From DAOUGC01 sp034429695 (lineage in GTDB: Bacteria > Chloroflexota > Anaerolineae > Anaerolineales > Anaerolineaceae), in the NCBI GenBank assembly GCA_034429695.1, contig DAOUGC010000055.1, positions 1 through 9,293 on the forward strand: DNA of 9,293 nucleotides, written 5' to 3'. A model generated the notes under the pieces. The model was not told the DNA's origin and did not search any database. It saw only the letters and a program-made list of their open reading frames with translations. Below are positions 1-7,393 of this stretch, piece after piece. The number at the start of each line of letters is the position of its first letter. Positions within the stretch are counted from its first letter, which is position 1. A program made the translations under genes and the position numbers.

Positions 1-32
1 CGCAAACCACACGCAAGAAAAAGCGGCTGCAT

Positions 33-46
33 TATAATATCTGGCT
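33..46 (+). promoter_or_regulatory. Possible -10 element for a leaderless MFS gene
   Basis: A perfect TATAAT lies at 33-38, 8 bases before the ATG at 47. Transcription starting 7 to 9 bases after the -10 would begin at or next to the start codon, so the message would have little or no leader. No Shine-Dalgarno sequence precedes the ATG. A matching -35 near position 10-15 is not convincing, and the window edge limits the view. Confidence 0.4.
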
Positions 47-1375
47 ATGTTCCAGTTACGCCGCATGTTGCGCCCCGCGCAATCCATCCCTGAAATCTAC
101 CGCCGGAACTTCACCCACTGGTATTTTGACATCGCCTGGTTTGGCGTGCTCAATGGGTCGGTGCTGGTTTTTTTGGCGGTTTACTGCGCGCGCATCGGCG
201 CGTCGGTTGAGCAGCTTGGTTTTCTGGGGGCGGCGCCCGCCGTCACCAACCTGGTCCTCACCCTGCCGCTGGGTGTGTTGATCACCCGCTGGTCCAACTG
301 GCAGGTTACGCGCTGGTCGGCGCTGTTCACCCGGTTGTTTTATCTGTTCCTCATCCCGCTACCGCTCCTGCTTGGGGCGCAGGCGCAGGTGTGGACCATC
401 CTGGTGATCACGCTGGTGATGAACATCCCCGGCACGCTGCTCTCGCTGGTGGTCAACACCTTTCTGGCTGACACCGTTCCGGCGGAATACCGCGCCACGG
501 TGGTGGGCACGCGCAATGCGCTGCTTGCGCTCATCACCATGGGAACCACCTTCATCGTCGGGCAGATCCTGGAACTGGTGACGTTTCCCACCTCGTACGT
601 GATTGTGTTTGCGATTGGCTTTTTCGGTGCAGCCATGAGCACCCTGCACCTGTTCCTGATCCGTCCGCGCCAGACAACCATTGCCCCCCAGGCGCCCGCG
701 CCGTTGCCAGCCGTAACCGCCAGGCAGCCCAGGGCAGCCACCCCCCGCTTGAAGAAAGCCGATTGGCTGCGCGGTGTTCGGTTTGAGCTGTTGCGGGGAC
801 CGTACGGCGTGTTGATGTTGATCCTGTTTTGCTTTCAACTGGGCGTTTTTACACCGGGCCCATTATTCCCCAAATATCAGGTGGATGTGCTGCATTACTC
901 TGACCAGTTCATCTCGTTTGGGTCGATGGTGTTCTGGGTGGTGCATTTTATTGGATCAACCCAGACCGGGCGCATCAGCCGCAAATTCAGTTACCGTACC
1001 CAGGTGATCGTAGGCAGTCTGTTTATTTCGGCGGCAGTGGCGTACTTCCCCGTGTGTTATCAGTTCTGGCAGTACGCCATCATGCAGACCATGAGCGGCA
1101 TCGGCTGGTCGTTGATCGGCGGCGGGCTGATGAATCATTTGTTGGAATGTGCTCCTGAGGATGACCGCCAGCCGTATCTGACCTGGTACAACCTGGTGTA
1201 CAACGGCGCCATTCTCGCAGGCTCCTTCCTGGGACCACAACTGGCAAACGTCGTTGGGCTGGCGCCTGCCATGTATATATCGGTGGGCATCCGCATGGTG
1301 GCAGGCTTGTTGCTGTGGAAGTTCGGCGGGGTGATGAAACCTGCGGCTGAGCGGGAACTGCCGGTTGCCGGGTGA
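47..1375 (+). CDS. MFS family transporter
   Basis: This encodes a 442-residue, very hydrophobic inner-membrane protein with the layout of a 12-helix major facilitator. The N-terminal half has about six membrane segments between residues 25 and 206. A proline/alanine-rich and basic cytoplasmic loop follows (about 206-250), then a second hydrophobic half (about 251-432). The stretch DTVPAEYRATVVGTRNA at 142-158 is the kind of acidic-Pro-Arg segment found after TM4 in many MFS drug or sugar permeases. The substrate cannot be told. The ATG at 47 has no ribosome binding site but sits 8 bases after a TATAAT; an internal ATG at 65 is a weaker alternative. The gene ends 89 bases before the -35 of the regulator and no clear terminator lies between, so it may belong functionally to the downstream module, though it is transcribed from its own start. 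Confidence 0.85.
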   Translation: MFQLRRMLRPAQSIPEIYRRNFTHWYFDIAWFGVLNGSVLVFLAVYCARIGASVEQLGFLGAAPAVTNLVLTLPLGVLITRWSNWQVTRWSALFTRLFYLFLIPLPLLLGAQAQVWTILVITLVMNIPGTLLSLVVNTFLADTVPAEYRATVVGTRNALLALITMGTTFIVGQILELVTFPTSYVIVFAIGFFGAAMSTLHLFLIRPRQTTIAPQAPAPLPAVTARQPRAATPRLKKADWLRGVRFELLRGPYGVLMLILFCFQLGVFTPGPLFPKYQVDVLHYSDQFISFGSMVFWVVHFIGSTQTGRISRKFSYRTQVIVGSLFISAAVAYFPVCYQFWQYAIMQTMSGIGWSLIGGGLMNHLLECAPEDDRQPYLTWYNLVYNGAILAGSFLGPQLANVVGLAPAMYISVGIRMVAGLLLWKFGGVMKPAAERELPVAG

Positions 1376-1464
1376 TGGCGGCGATACCCCGTGGCTGCAA
1401 GGGGATAACCGACAACTTACCCGTCCTCTGACCTCCAATTTCTTTTCCATTTTTCCTTTCCCTC

Positions 1465-1493
1465 TTGTAATTCTCCCTCCCACTTGCTATACT
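1465..1493 (+). promoter_or_regulatory. Sigma-70-like promoter of the FadR-like regulator
   Basis: A -35 TTGTAA (1465-1470) and a -10 TATACT (1488-1493) are separated by exactly 17 bases. A TG dinucleotide one base before the -10 (1485-1486) gives an extended -10. The expected transcription start is about 1499-1501, which falls on the first bases of the palindromic operator. This is the strongest promoter match in the window. Confidence 0.75.
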
Positions 1494-1497
1494 AGAG

Positions 1498-1525
1498 CTG
1501 GTCAGACCAGTACTGGTCTGACCAG
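1498..1525 (+). promoter_or_regulatory. Double FadR-type operator (perfect 28-bp palindrome)
   Basis: Bases 1498-1525 are a perfect inverted repeat. They consist of two 13-bp palindromes, CTGGTCAGACCAG (1498-1510) and CTGGTCTGACCAG (1513-1525), joined by TA. Their centres are 15 bp apart. Each carries TGGTCnGACCA, the core recognised by enterobacterial FadR and close to the TGGT-n3-ACCA core of the wider FadR subfamily. The array starts 4 bases after the -10 and covers the predicted transcription start, so a bound dimer would block transcription. The regulator gene begins 20 bases downstream, which implies autorepression released by ligand. The same sequence could fold as a hairpin in the leader RNA, 8 bases before the Shine-Dalgarno site. 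Confidence 0.85.
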
Positions 1526-1545
1526 TTGCCCCCGAAGAGGTGTTT

Positions 1546-2253
1546 ATGAACTGGGATCCTCCCGAGAAGCCAGCCGAAATCACCGAAAGCCGTCTGGTGC
1601 AATCCATTCTTGATGGCGTCTTCCCGGCCGGCTCCAACCTGCCCGGCGAGCGTGAACTGGCTGTCCAGTTGGGTGTCACCCGGCCCACCCTGCGTGAGGT
1701 GTTGCAACGCATGGCGCGTGACGGCTGGATCGAGATCCGCCAGGGCAAGCCCACCCGTGTGCGTGATTACTGGACCGAGGGCAACCTCTCGGTGCTGGTG
1801 GCTGCCGCCCTGCAACTCAAACAACTCCCTCCTGATTTCATCCCCAATCTGCTCGACATGCGAATTTTGATCTGCCCTGCCTACACCCGCATGGCAGTTG
1901 AGCGCAATCCGCAGGCGGTTGCCGCCCTCCTTGAGGATCTCAGCGGGTTGGATTCAGACCCGGCAGCCTTCGCAAGATTTGACTGGTCGCTGCACCGCCA
2001 GGTCACGATCCTCTCGGGCAATCCCTTTTTTACCATGTTCGTCAACACTGTCAGGCCGCTTTATGAAGTGGTGGGCGAACGATACTTCCAGATGGAAACA
2101 TACCGCCAGCATTCTACGGCGTTCTATGAGCAGTTGCGTCAGTGCGCTCTACGCTGCGACCCGGATGCAGCCCAGGCGCTGGCGTTGAAAGTGATGACCG
2201 ACAGCGCCAACATGTGGCGGGATGTGATCACCGCAGACCGGCTGAATTCGTAA
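1546..2253 (+). CDS. FadR-like GntR-superfamily transcriptional regulator
   Basis: This 235-residue protein has an N-terminal winged helix (about 10-75) and an all-helical ligand domain (about 85-230), the usual FadR size. The segment GVTRPTLREVLQRMARDGW (43-61) and GKPTRV (67-72) closely match E. coli FadR as I recall it. Arg36, Arg46 and Arg50 align with FadR DNA-contact arginines 35, 45 and 49; FadR His65 is Gln66 here. In the ligand domain, SGNP and the Ser and Trp of DSANMW align with FadR Ser219 and Trp223, which are implicated in acyl-CoA response. This suggests long-chain acyl-CoA sensing, but that is inference. The metal-binding histidine set of FCD-type regulators looks incomplete, although the D-x3-H of DWSLH is present. 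ATG 1546 is chosen because GAAGAGG (1534-1540) is its ribosome site; an upstream GTG at 1540 overlaps that site. A doubled FadR-type operator covers its promoter, indicating autoregulation. The downstream glpD gene follows after 87 bases with no terminator seen. Confidence 0.85.
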   Translation: MNWDPPEKPAEITESRLVQSILDGVFPAGSNLPGERELAVQLGVTRPTLREVLQRMARDGWIEIRQGKPTRVRDYWTEGNLSVLVAAALQLKQLPPDFIPNLLDMRILICPAYTRMAVERNPQAVAALLEDLSGLDSDPAAFARFDWSLHRQVTILSGNPFFTMFVNTVRPLYEVVGERYFQMETYRQHSTAFYEQLRQCALRCDPDAAQALALKVMTDSANMWRDVITADRLNS

Positions 2254-2340
2254 GCCAGGAATTGATTCATCATCTGTTTGACCTGCTTCCAGAACCTGGC
2301 GGCGGGTGTATTCAACGCGTCTTTTGCAGGGAGGTGCGGC

Positions 2341-3984
2341 ATGTGGAAACCACAGACCCGGAATGATTTGTGGCAGGCGCTTGATCAGACCTGGGACCTG
2401 ATCATCATCGGAGGGGGTATCACCGGCGCGGGTATTTTCCGTACGGCCGTGGATTGCGGCTTGAAGGCGCTGCTGCTGGAGGCCAACGATTTTTCCTTTG
2501 GCACTTCCAGCCGCTCCTCCAAGCTGGTCCATGGTGGATTTCGCTATCTGTACAATCGTCAGGTGAACGTGACGCGCGAATCCGTACGGGAACGCGAGCG
2601 TCTGCTGCGCGAAGCGCCGCACCTGGTGACGCCGCTCAGTTTTTGCCTGCCAAACTATGCCCGTTATCATTTTAAAAACTGGCAATTCGGCGCAGCCGTG
2701 GCGCTGTATGACCTGCTGGCGCCCAAATGGAAACATCGTTTCATGGGTGTGGCTGAGATCCTGCGCTCGTGCAAGGGCATCAATCTGGACGGGCTGCAGG
2801 GTGCATTCCAGTACTACGATGCCGCCCTGGATGATTCCCGCATGGTATTGCGCCTGATCCAGGAGTCAATGGCGCAGGGCGGCACGGCGCTCAATTATGC
2901 CAGGGTCACAGGCCTGTTGCGCGACCATAATGGGGTGTGCGGCGTCACCGTGCAGAGCACGGCTGAGCTGGATGGCCCGCAGAAAGAAGTTCGCGCGCGG
3001 GTGGTGATCAACGCAGCCGGGCCCTGGTCGGATGAATTGCGCGCCCATGTTGGCGCTGCCCCCCGCCTGCGCAAGTTGCGCGGCAGCCATCTGGTCTTCC
3101 CTCAAGATAAATTTCCGGCGAGCCATGCTGTTACCCTGTTTCATCCGCGCGACCGGCGCGCCATGTTCATCATCCCATGGGAAGGGGTGACGCTGGTTGG
3201 AACCACCGATCTGGATCACCCTGCCAGCATGGAGCAAACCTACGCTGAACCTTTTGCCACGCCGGATGAGGTGGATTACCTGCTGAAAGCGGTGGAATTT
3301 CTGTTCCCCGGTTTGCCGGTCACCCCGTCCGATGTGATTGCGTCCTTTGCCGGGTTGCGTCCGGTGGTCAATACCGGCGCGGCCACGCCGTCCAAAGAGT
3401 CGCGCGCGCACGCCGTGTGGGATGAAGACGGCTTGATCACCATCACCGGCGGAAAGTTGACCACCTTCCGCATCATGGCGCATGCCGCGCTCCAACTGGC
3501 TGCACCAAAATTGCCGGCGTTTGAGCAGCGCTATTCACCGCGCAGGCCCTTGTTTGATGAACTGGACGAAAACGGCATTGCCCCTGAGCTGGACATGGAC
3601 GCCGCGTTGCATCTGGTGGGTCGTCACGGCGCTGGAACCATCCCGTTGCTGTCAGCGGCTGGCGCTGGTGAACTGGAGCGCATTCCCACCCTGCTGAACG
3701 TATGGGCTGAACTGCGCTGGGCGGCACGCGCTGAGGCCGTGGTTCACCTGGATGATCTGCTGCTGCGCCGCGTGCGTTTGGGCTTGTTGCTGCCTGAAGG
3801 CGGACGCGGCTACATGGATCGCATCCGCGCCATGGTGCAGCCGGAACTGGGTTGGGACGACGCCACGTGGCAGGCGGAGGAAGCCCGCTACAACGAAACA
3901 TGGAGCATGTACTACAGCCCCAACCCGGCATTGCAATCCGCGCTGGGATACCCTTTCAACCTTTCGATGCACGAAAGCCGATGA
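2341..3984 (+). CDS. glpD: FAD-dependent glycerol-3-phosphate dehydrogenase (GlpD type)
   Basis: GlpD oxidises sn-glycerol 3-phosphate to dihydroxyacetone phosphate at the membrane and passes electrons through FAD to the quinone pool. The 547-residue protein shows the family marks in order: FAD Rossmann loop GGGITGAG (24-31), RSSKLVHGG (58-66), YYDAALDDSR (158-167), RGSHLVF (247-253), GTTD (287-290), FAGLRPV (336-342) and GGKLTTFR (370-377). A C-terminal helical domain of the DAO_C type follows (about 400-520). It is somewhat longer than E. coli GlpD (about 500) and near Bacillus GlpD size. The start at 2341 is set by AGGGAGGT (2328-2335) five bases upstream; an in-frame extension back to 2278 lacks such a site and has no family similarity. 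It is followed after 27 bases by the AGPS-like gene, so the two are almost certainly co-transcribed. The true substrate might be a modified glycerol phosphate, given the neighbours, but the conserved motifs argue for ordinary GlpD chemistry. Confidence 0.88.
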   Translation: MWKPQTRNDLWQALDQTWDLIIIGGGITGAGIFRTAVDCGLKALLLEANDFSFGTSSRSSKLVHGGFRYLYNRQVNVTRESVRERERLLREAPHLVTPLSFCLPNYARYHFKNWQFGAAVALYDLLAPKWKHRFMGVAEILRSCKGINLDGLQGAFQYYDAALDDSRMVLRLIQESMAQGGTALNYARVTGLLRDHNGVCGVTVQSTAELDGPQKEVRARVVINAAGPWSDELRAHVGAAPRLRKLRGSHLVFPQDKFPASHAVTLFHPRDRRAMFIIPWEGVTLVGTTDLDHPASMEQTYAEPFATPDEVDYLLKAVEFLFPGLPVTPSDVIASFAGLRPVVNTGAATPSKESRAHAVWDEDGLITITGGKLTTFRIMAHAALQLAAPKLPAFEQRYSPRRPLFDELDENGIAPELDMDAALHLVGRHGAGTIPLLSAAGAGELERIPTLLNVWAELRWAARAEAVVHLDDLLLRRVRLGLLLPEGGRGYMDRIRAMVQPELGWDDATWQAEEARYNETWSMYYSPNPALQSALGYPFNLSMHESR

Positions 3985-4011
3985 CCCTGAACCACGCCAA
4001 AGAGGAAGCCC

Positions 4012-5754
4012 ATGAGTAAATCTTCCATTCCTGCCAATGCTCCCGCCTGGTACGAAGGCGAAACCCCGCCCCGTTCACTGCGTTCGCTGTTTAAATGGGG
4101 CGACCCGGCGCGTTTTAAGCACCCCAACCGCGGCCTGTATGCGATGATGAAAGAGATCTTCGGCATGAGCGATGCCGATTTTGTCCAACCGCTGGGTCTG
4201 GGGTTGGAAGATCTGGATTGCGACATGCCGGTTGGGCTGGATGCAGCCCACGTTCGCGCGTTGTGCAGCATGGTGGGTGAGGAAAATGTATCCACTGATA
4301 CCTACCTGCGCACACACGTTTCTTACGGTTGCGGCATGATCGACATCCTGCGCCTGCGCAAACACCTGCTGCAGCACCTGCCCGACGCGGTGGTTGCGCC
4401 GCGTTCGGCTGAAGACGTACAGGCGGTGGTGGCATACTGCCATCAGAATAATATTCCGCTGTACATCTACGGAGCCGGTTCCACCGTCACGCGCGGAACC
4501 GAAGCCGTGCGCGGCGGTGTGACGCTGGACATGTCGCGTCATATGAACAAGGTGCTGTCCTTCAGCGCCGAAAACCAGACCATCACCGTGCAGCCCGGCA
4601 TGACCGGACCGCAACTGGAGGAGATCCTCAACAACGCGCCTCAGACACTGGGTGCGCCCATGCGTTACACATTGGGTCACTTCCCGCAGTCGTTTGAATA
4701 TTCCAGCGTGGGCGGTTGGGTGGTCACGCGCGGCGCGGGACAGAACTCCACCTACTACGGCAAAATTGAGGACATGGTGCTGGGGCAGGAGTATGTCACG
4801 CCGGTGGGCGTGCTGCGCACCCCCGATTACCCGCGCTCAGCCACCGGACCGGACATGGATCAGATCATGATCGGATCAGAAGGCTGCTTTGGCGTGCTCA
4901 CCGCAGTGACGCTCAAACTCTCGCGTTACATGCCAGAGAACACCCGCCGGTTCAGTTTTATGTTCCGTACCTGGGACCAGGCGCGCGCAGCCTGCCGTGA
5001 GATCATGCAGGGCGAATTTGGCTTTCCCTCCGTTTTTCGACTGTCTGACCCTGAGGAAACCGATATCGCCATGCGCATGTACCATATTCACGGTACACCA
5101 GCCGACACCGTGCTGCGCGTGCTGGATTATCAGCCCATGCAGCGCTGCCTGATGCTGGGTTCCGCCGACGGCAGCGCGTCTTACACCCGCCAGGTGACCG
5201 CCCAGATCACGCGCATTTGCGCGCGGCACGGGGCGTTTGTGCTCAGCCCGTTTGGGGTCACCAAACGCTGGGAGAAGAGCCGCTTTACCGACCCTTACAT
5301 GCGCGAGGATCTGCAGGACTTTGGCATCCTCACTGATACCCTGGAGTGCGCCGTCACCTGGGAGCAGATGGGCGCTGTGCATGAGAGCGTGCGCGCCGTG
5401 GTGAAGGCGCGGCCCAACACCATCTGCATGACGCACCTCTCACACGCCTACCCGCAGGGCGCCAACCTGTATTTCATCTTCATTGCGCGCATGGATTCAA
5501 TTCAAGAGTACCTGCATTTGCAGTACAGCATCCTGGAAGCCATCCGGCGCAGCGGGGCTGCCATGAGCCATCATCACGGCATTGGCAAGCAGACCGCGCC
5601 CTGGCTGGAGGAGCAGATCGGAACACCCGCCATGCAGGTGATCCGCACCCTGAAAGAGCATTTTGACCCGCGCAATGTGATGAACCCGGGCGGGACGCTC
5701 GGGCTGGACATGGATGATACCCAGCGGGCAAAGCAGTGGAGTATGGATATATAA
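4012..5754 (+). CDS. FAD-binding oxidase of the alkyl-DHAP synthase (AGPS) family
   Basis: This 580-residue flavoprotein has a PCMH-type FAD domain (about 124-305) and a C-terminal FAD-oxidase domain. The N-terminal KWGDP (28-32) echoes the signature near the start of AGPS proteins. The segment from GHFPQSFEYSSVGGW (222-236) through TR (239-240) to YGKIEDMV (249-256), then TGPD (278-281) and GSEG (288-291), aligns closely with human AGPS. By my recall-based alignment, Arg343, Arg431, Tyr487 and His520-522 (SHHHGIGK) match AGPS Arg419, Arg515, Tyr578 and His615-617. AGPS swaps the acyl chain of acyl-DHAP for a fatty alcohol, making ether lipids. The same residues also appear in E. coli YgcU, a protein of unknown function, so they identify the family and not the substrate. 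The start is supported by AGAGGA (4001-4006). The gene ends in tandem in-frame stops TAA TAG TAA (5752-5760) that run straight into a terminator. Its neighbours, GlpD (producing DHAP) and an FGGY kinase, favour a glycerol-phosphate-linked role. Confidence 0.82.
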   Translation: MSKSSIPANAPAWYEGETPPRSLRSLFKWGDPARFKHPNRGLYAMMKEIFGMSDADFVQPLGLGLEDLDCDMPVGLDAAHVRALCSMVGEENVSTDTYLRTHVSYGCGMIDILRLRKHLLQHLPDAVVAPRSAEDVQAVVAYCHQNNIPLYIYGAGSTVTRGTEAVRGGVTLDMSRHMNKVLSFSAENQTITVQPGMTGPQLEEILNNAPQTLGAPMRYTLGHFPQSFEYSSVGGWVVTRGAGQNSTYYGKIEDMVLGQEYVTPVGVLRTPDYPRSATGPDMDQIMIGSEGCFGVLTAVTLKLSRYMPENTRRFSFMFRTWDQARAACREIMQGEFGFPSVFRLSDPEETDIAMRMYHIHGTPADTVLRVLDYQPMQRCLMLGSADGSASYTRQVTAQITRICARHGAFVLSPFGVTKRWEKSRFTDPYMREDLQDFGILTDTLECAVTWEQMGAVHESVRAVVKARPNTICMTHLSHAYPQGANLYFIFIARMDSIQEYLHLQYSILEAIRRSGAAMSHHHGIGKQTAPWLEEQIGTPAMQVIRTLKEHFDPRNVMNPGGTLGLDMDDTQRAKQWSMDI

Positions 5755-5759
5755 TAGTA

Positions 5760-5796
5760 ACGGCAACAGAGGGGATCTTCTGTTGCCGTGTTTTTT
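5760..5796 (+). terminator. Rho-independent terminator between AGPS-like and kinase genes
   Basis: A perfect 11-bp stem, ACGGCAACAGA (5760-5770) paired with TCTGTTGCCGT (5779-5789), has an 8-base loop and is followed by GTTTTTT (5790-5796). It starts right after the AGPS-like stop codons and ends 27 bases before the kinase ATG. No promoter fits between the T-tract and the kinase start, so the kinase is probably expressed by read-through, by a promoter inside the upstream gene, or under anti-termination. Confidence 0.9.
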
Positions 5797-5823
5797 CCTC
5801 AGTTCCAAACTTCAGGAGCAGCC

Positions 5824-7383
5824 ATGCCAGGTAACTTGCTAGCCATTGATGCGGGAACTCAATCCATCCGCGCCCTGTTATTTGACCCATCCGGTAACTT
5901 GATAGCCAAGCAGCGTGTGGCGATCGAACCTTATTATTCCACGGCGCCAGGGCTTGCGGAACAGGACCCACTGGTGTTCTTGAATGCGCTGGGCGAGGCC
6001 TGCCGCGGTTTGTTTGCCCAGGACCCCGGGTACGCCGCCAGTGTTGCGGGTGTGGCGCTCACCACCCAGCGCGGCACGGTGGTCAATGTGGACGAAAAGG
6101 GTCAGCCGCTGCGCCCGGCCATCGTTTGGCTGGATCAACGCCGCACCGAAGGTCTGCCGCCGGTGGGCGGGTTGTGGGGCGTGGCATTCGCCGTGGCCGG
6201 AGCAAGTGAAACGGTGGCTTATCTGCAGGGTGAAGCCGAAGCCAACTGGATCCGCACCCACCAGCCGGAAATCTGGCATAAAACGCATAAATACCTGTTC
6301 CTGTCCGGTTTTTTGACCTACCACCTGACCGGGAAGTTCGTGGACTCGGTTGGCTCGCAGGTGGGCTATGTGCCGTTTGATTACAAGGCGCTCACCTGGT
6401 CCAAAAAATGGGATTGGAAGTGGGAAGCCGTTCCGGTTCCAAAGCAGTACCTGCCCGACCTGGTTGCGCAGGGCTGCCAGTTGGGCGAGATCAGCACGGA
6501 GGCCGCAGCGTTAACCGGAATCCCTGCCGGCACACCGTTGATCGCCGCCGCAGCCGATAAAGCCTGCGAGGTGTTGGGCGCCGGCTGTCTCAGCCCCAAC
6601 ATGGGTTGTCTCAGTTACGGCACAACCGCCACCATCAATACCCATAACTCAAAATACATCGAGATCATTCCCATGATCCCGCCTTACCCGGCGGCTGCGC
6701 CGGGGGCGTACAACAATGAGATCCAGATCTACCGCGGTTACTGGATGGTGAGCTGGTTCAAGCAGGAGTTTGGTTTGCGTGAGCAGCAAATCGCCGACCG
6801 GGATGGCATTGAGCCTGAAGATCTGTTTGACGACCTGGTGAACGCCGTGCCGCCCGGCTCGCACGGGCTGGTGTTGCAACCCTACTGGTCGCCCGGATTG
6901 CGCCACCCCGGCCCCGAGGCTCGCGGGGCGGTGATCGGTTTTGGCGATAATCACACCCGCGCCCATCTGTACCGCGCCATTCTCGAAGGACTGGCGTATG
7001 CGTTGCGTGAGGGCAAGGAGCGCACCGAGAAGCGCACCCACGTGCCCATCGATCAACTGCGCGTGGCGGGCGGCGGCAGTCAGAGCGATGCAGCCATGCA
7101 ACTGACCGCTGACATCTTCGGGCTGCCGGTTTCACGCCCGCATCTGTATGAGACCTCCGGTTTGGGCGCTGCCATGGACGCTGCCGTTGGCGTGGGATTG
7201 CACCCGTCTTTTGAAGCCGCCGTGAAAGCCATGACGCGCATTTCAGACACCTTCAACCCGAACCCGGCACATCAGAAGATTTACGATGAGTTATTTAATG
7301 AAGTGTACATGAAGATGTACCGCAACCTGCAGCCGCTATATCGTAACATCAGACGCATCACCAACGGTGCGGTAACAGGGTAA
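5824..7383 (+). CDS. FGGY-family carbohydrate/polyol kinase, substrate unknown
   Basis: This 519-residue protein of the ASKHA fold transfers phosphate from ATP to a sugar or polyol hydroxyl in the cytoplasm. It shows the N-terminal phosphate-1 loop IDAGTQSIR (8-16), the TTQRGTVV and AIVWLDQRR segments (80-87, 99-107), the proposed catalytic Asp245 in AADK, the phosphate-2 GTTATI (266-271), and the C-terminal adenosine motif VAGGGSQSDA. Aligned by eye to E. coli glycerol kinase, Arg83, Tyr133 and Asp245 keep glycerol-contact residues (GlpK Arg83, Tyr135, Asp245). GlpK Glu84 is Gly84 and Gln246 is Lys246, so plain glycerol is not assured and a bulkier or different polyol is plausible. The ATG at 5824 follows AGGAG (5814-5818) by five bases; a GTG at 5788 lies inside the upstream terminator and is rejected. 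It has its own terminator at 7394-7427. Annotation tools may call it xylulokinase or glycerol kinase; neither is shown by the sequence. Confidence 0.87.
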   Translation: MPGNLLAIDAGTQSIRALLFDPSGNLIAKQRVAIEPYYSTAPGLAEQDPLVFLNALGEACRGLFAQDPGYAASVAGVALTTQRGTVVNVDEKGQPLRPAIVWLDQRRTEGLPPVGGLWGVAFAVAGASETVAYLQGEAEANWIRTHQPEIWHKTHKYLFLSGFLTYHLTGKFVDSVGSQVGYVPFDYKALTWSKKWDWKWEAVPVPKQYLPDLVAQGCQLGEISTEAAALTGIPAGTPLIAAAADKACEVLGAGCLSPNMGCLSYGTTATINTHNSKYIEIIPMIPPYPAAAPGAYNNEIQIYRGYWMVSWFKQEFGLREQQIADRDGIEPEDLFDDLVNAVPPGSHGLVLQPYWSPGLRHPGPEARGAVIGFGDNHTRAHLYRAILEGLAYALREGKERTEKRTHVPIDQLRVAGGGSQSDAAMQLTADIFGLPVSRPHLYETSGLGAAMDAAVGVGLHPSFEAAVKAMTRISDTFNPNPAHQKIYDELFNEVYMKMYRNLQPLYRNIRRITNGAVTG

Positions 7384-7393
7384 ACGCTCCTTT

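Noticed and set aside
1384..1412. Possible terminator after the MFS gene (CCCC and GGGG arms)
   Set aside because: Only four base pairs are secure and no T-tract follows the second arm directly.
2278..2340. N-terminal extension of the glpD frame
   Set aside because: No ribosome site at the upstream start and no family similarity in the extra 21 residues; the ATG at 2341 has AGGGAGGT at good spacing.
2381..2394. Possible second FadR site inside the glpD start region (TGATCAGACCTG)
   Set aside because: It has a mismatch to the core, is not symmetrical, and lies within coding sequence with no promoter nearby.
2866..3495. Minus-strand open frame opposite the glpD gene
   Set aside because: The plus-strand frame has every GlpD motif; this frame has no family similarity or ribosome site and comes from codon bias.
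4075..4680. Minus-strand open frame opposite the AGPS-like gene
   Set aside because: Antisense shadow with a composition typical of reverse-frame translation and no recognisable domain.
5788..5823. GTG start extending the kinase by 12 residues
   Set aside because: The GTG lies in the stem and tail of the terminator, while ATG 5824 has a proper AGGAG and begins just before the conserved IDAGT motif.
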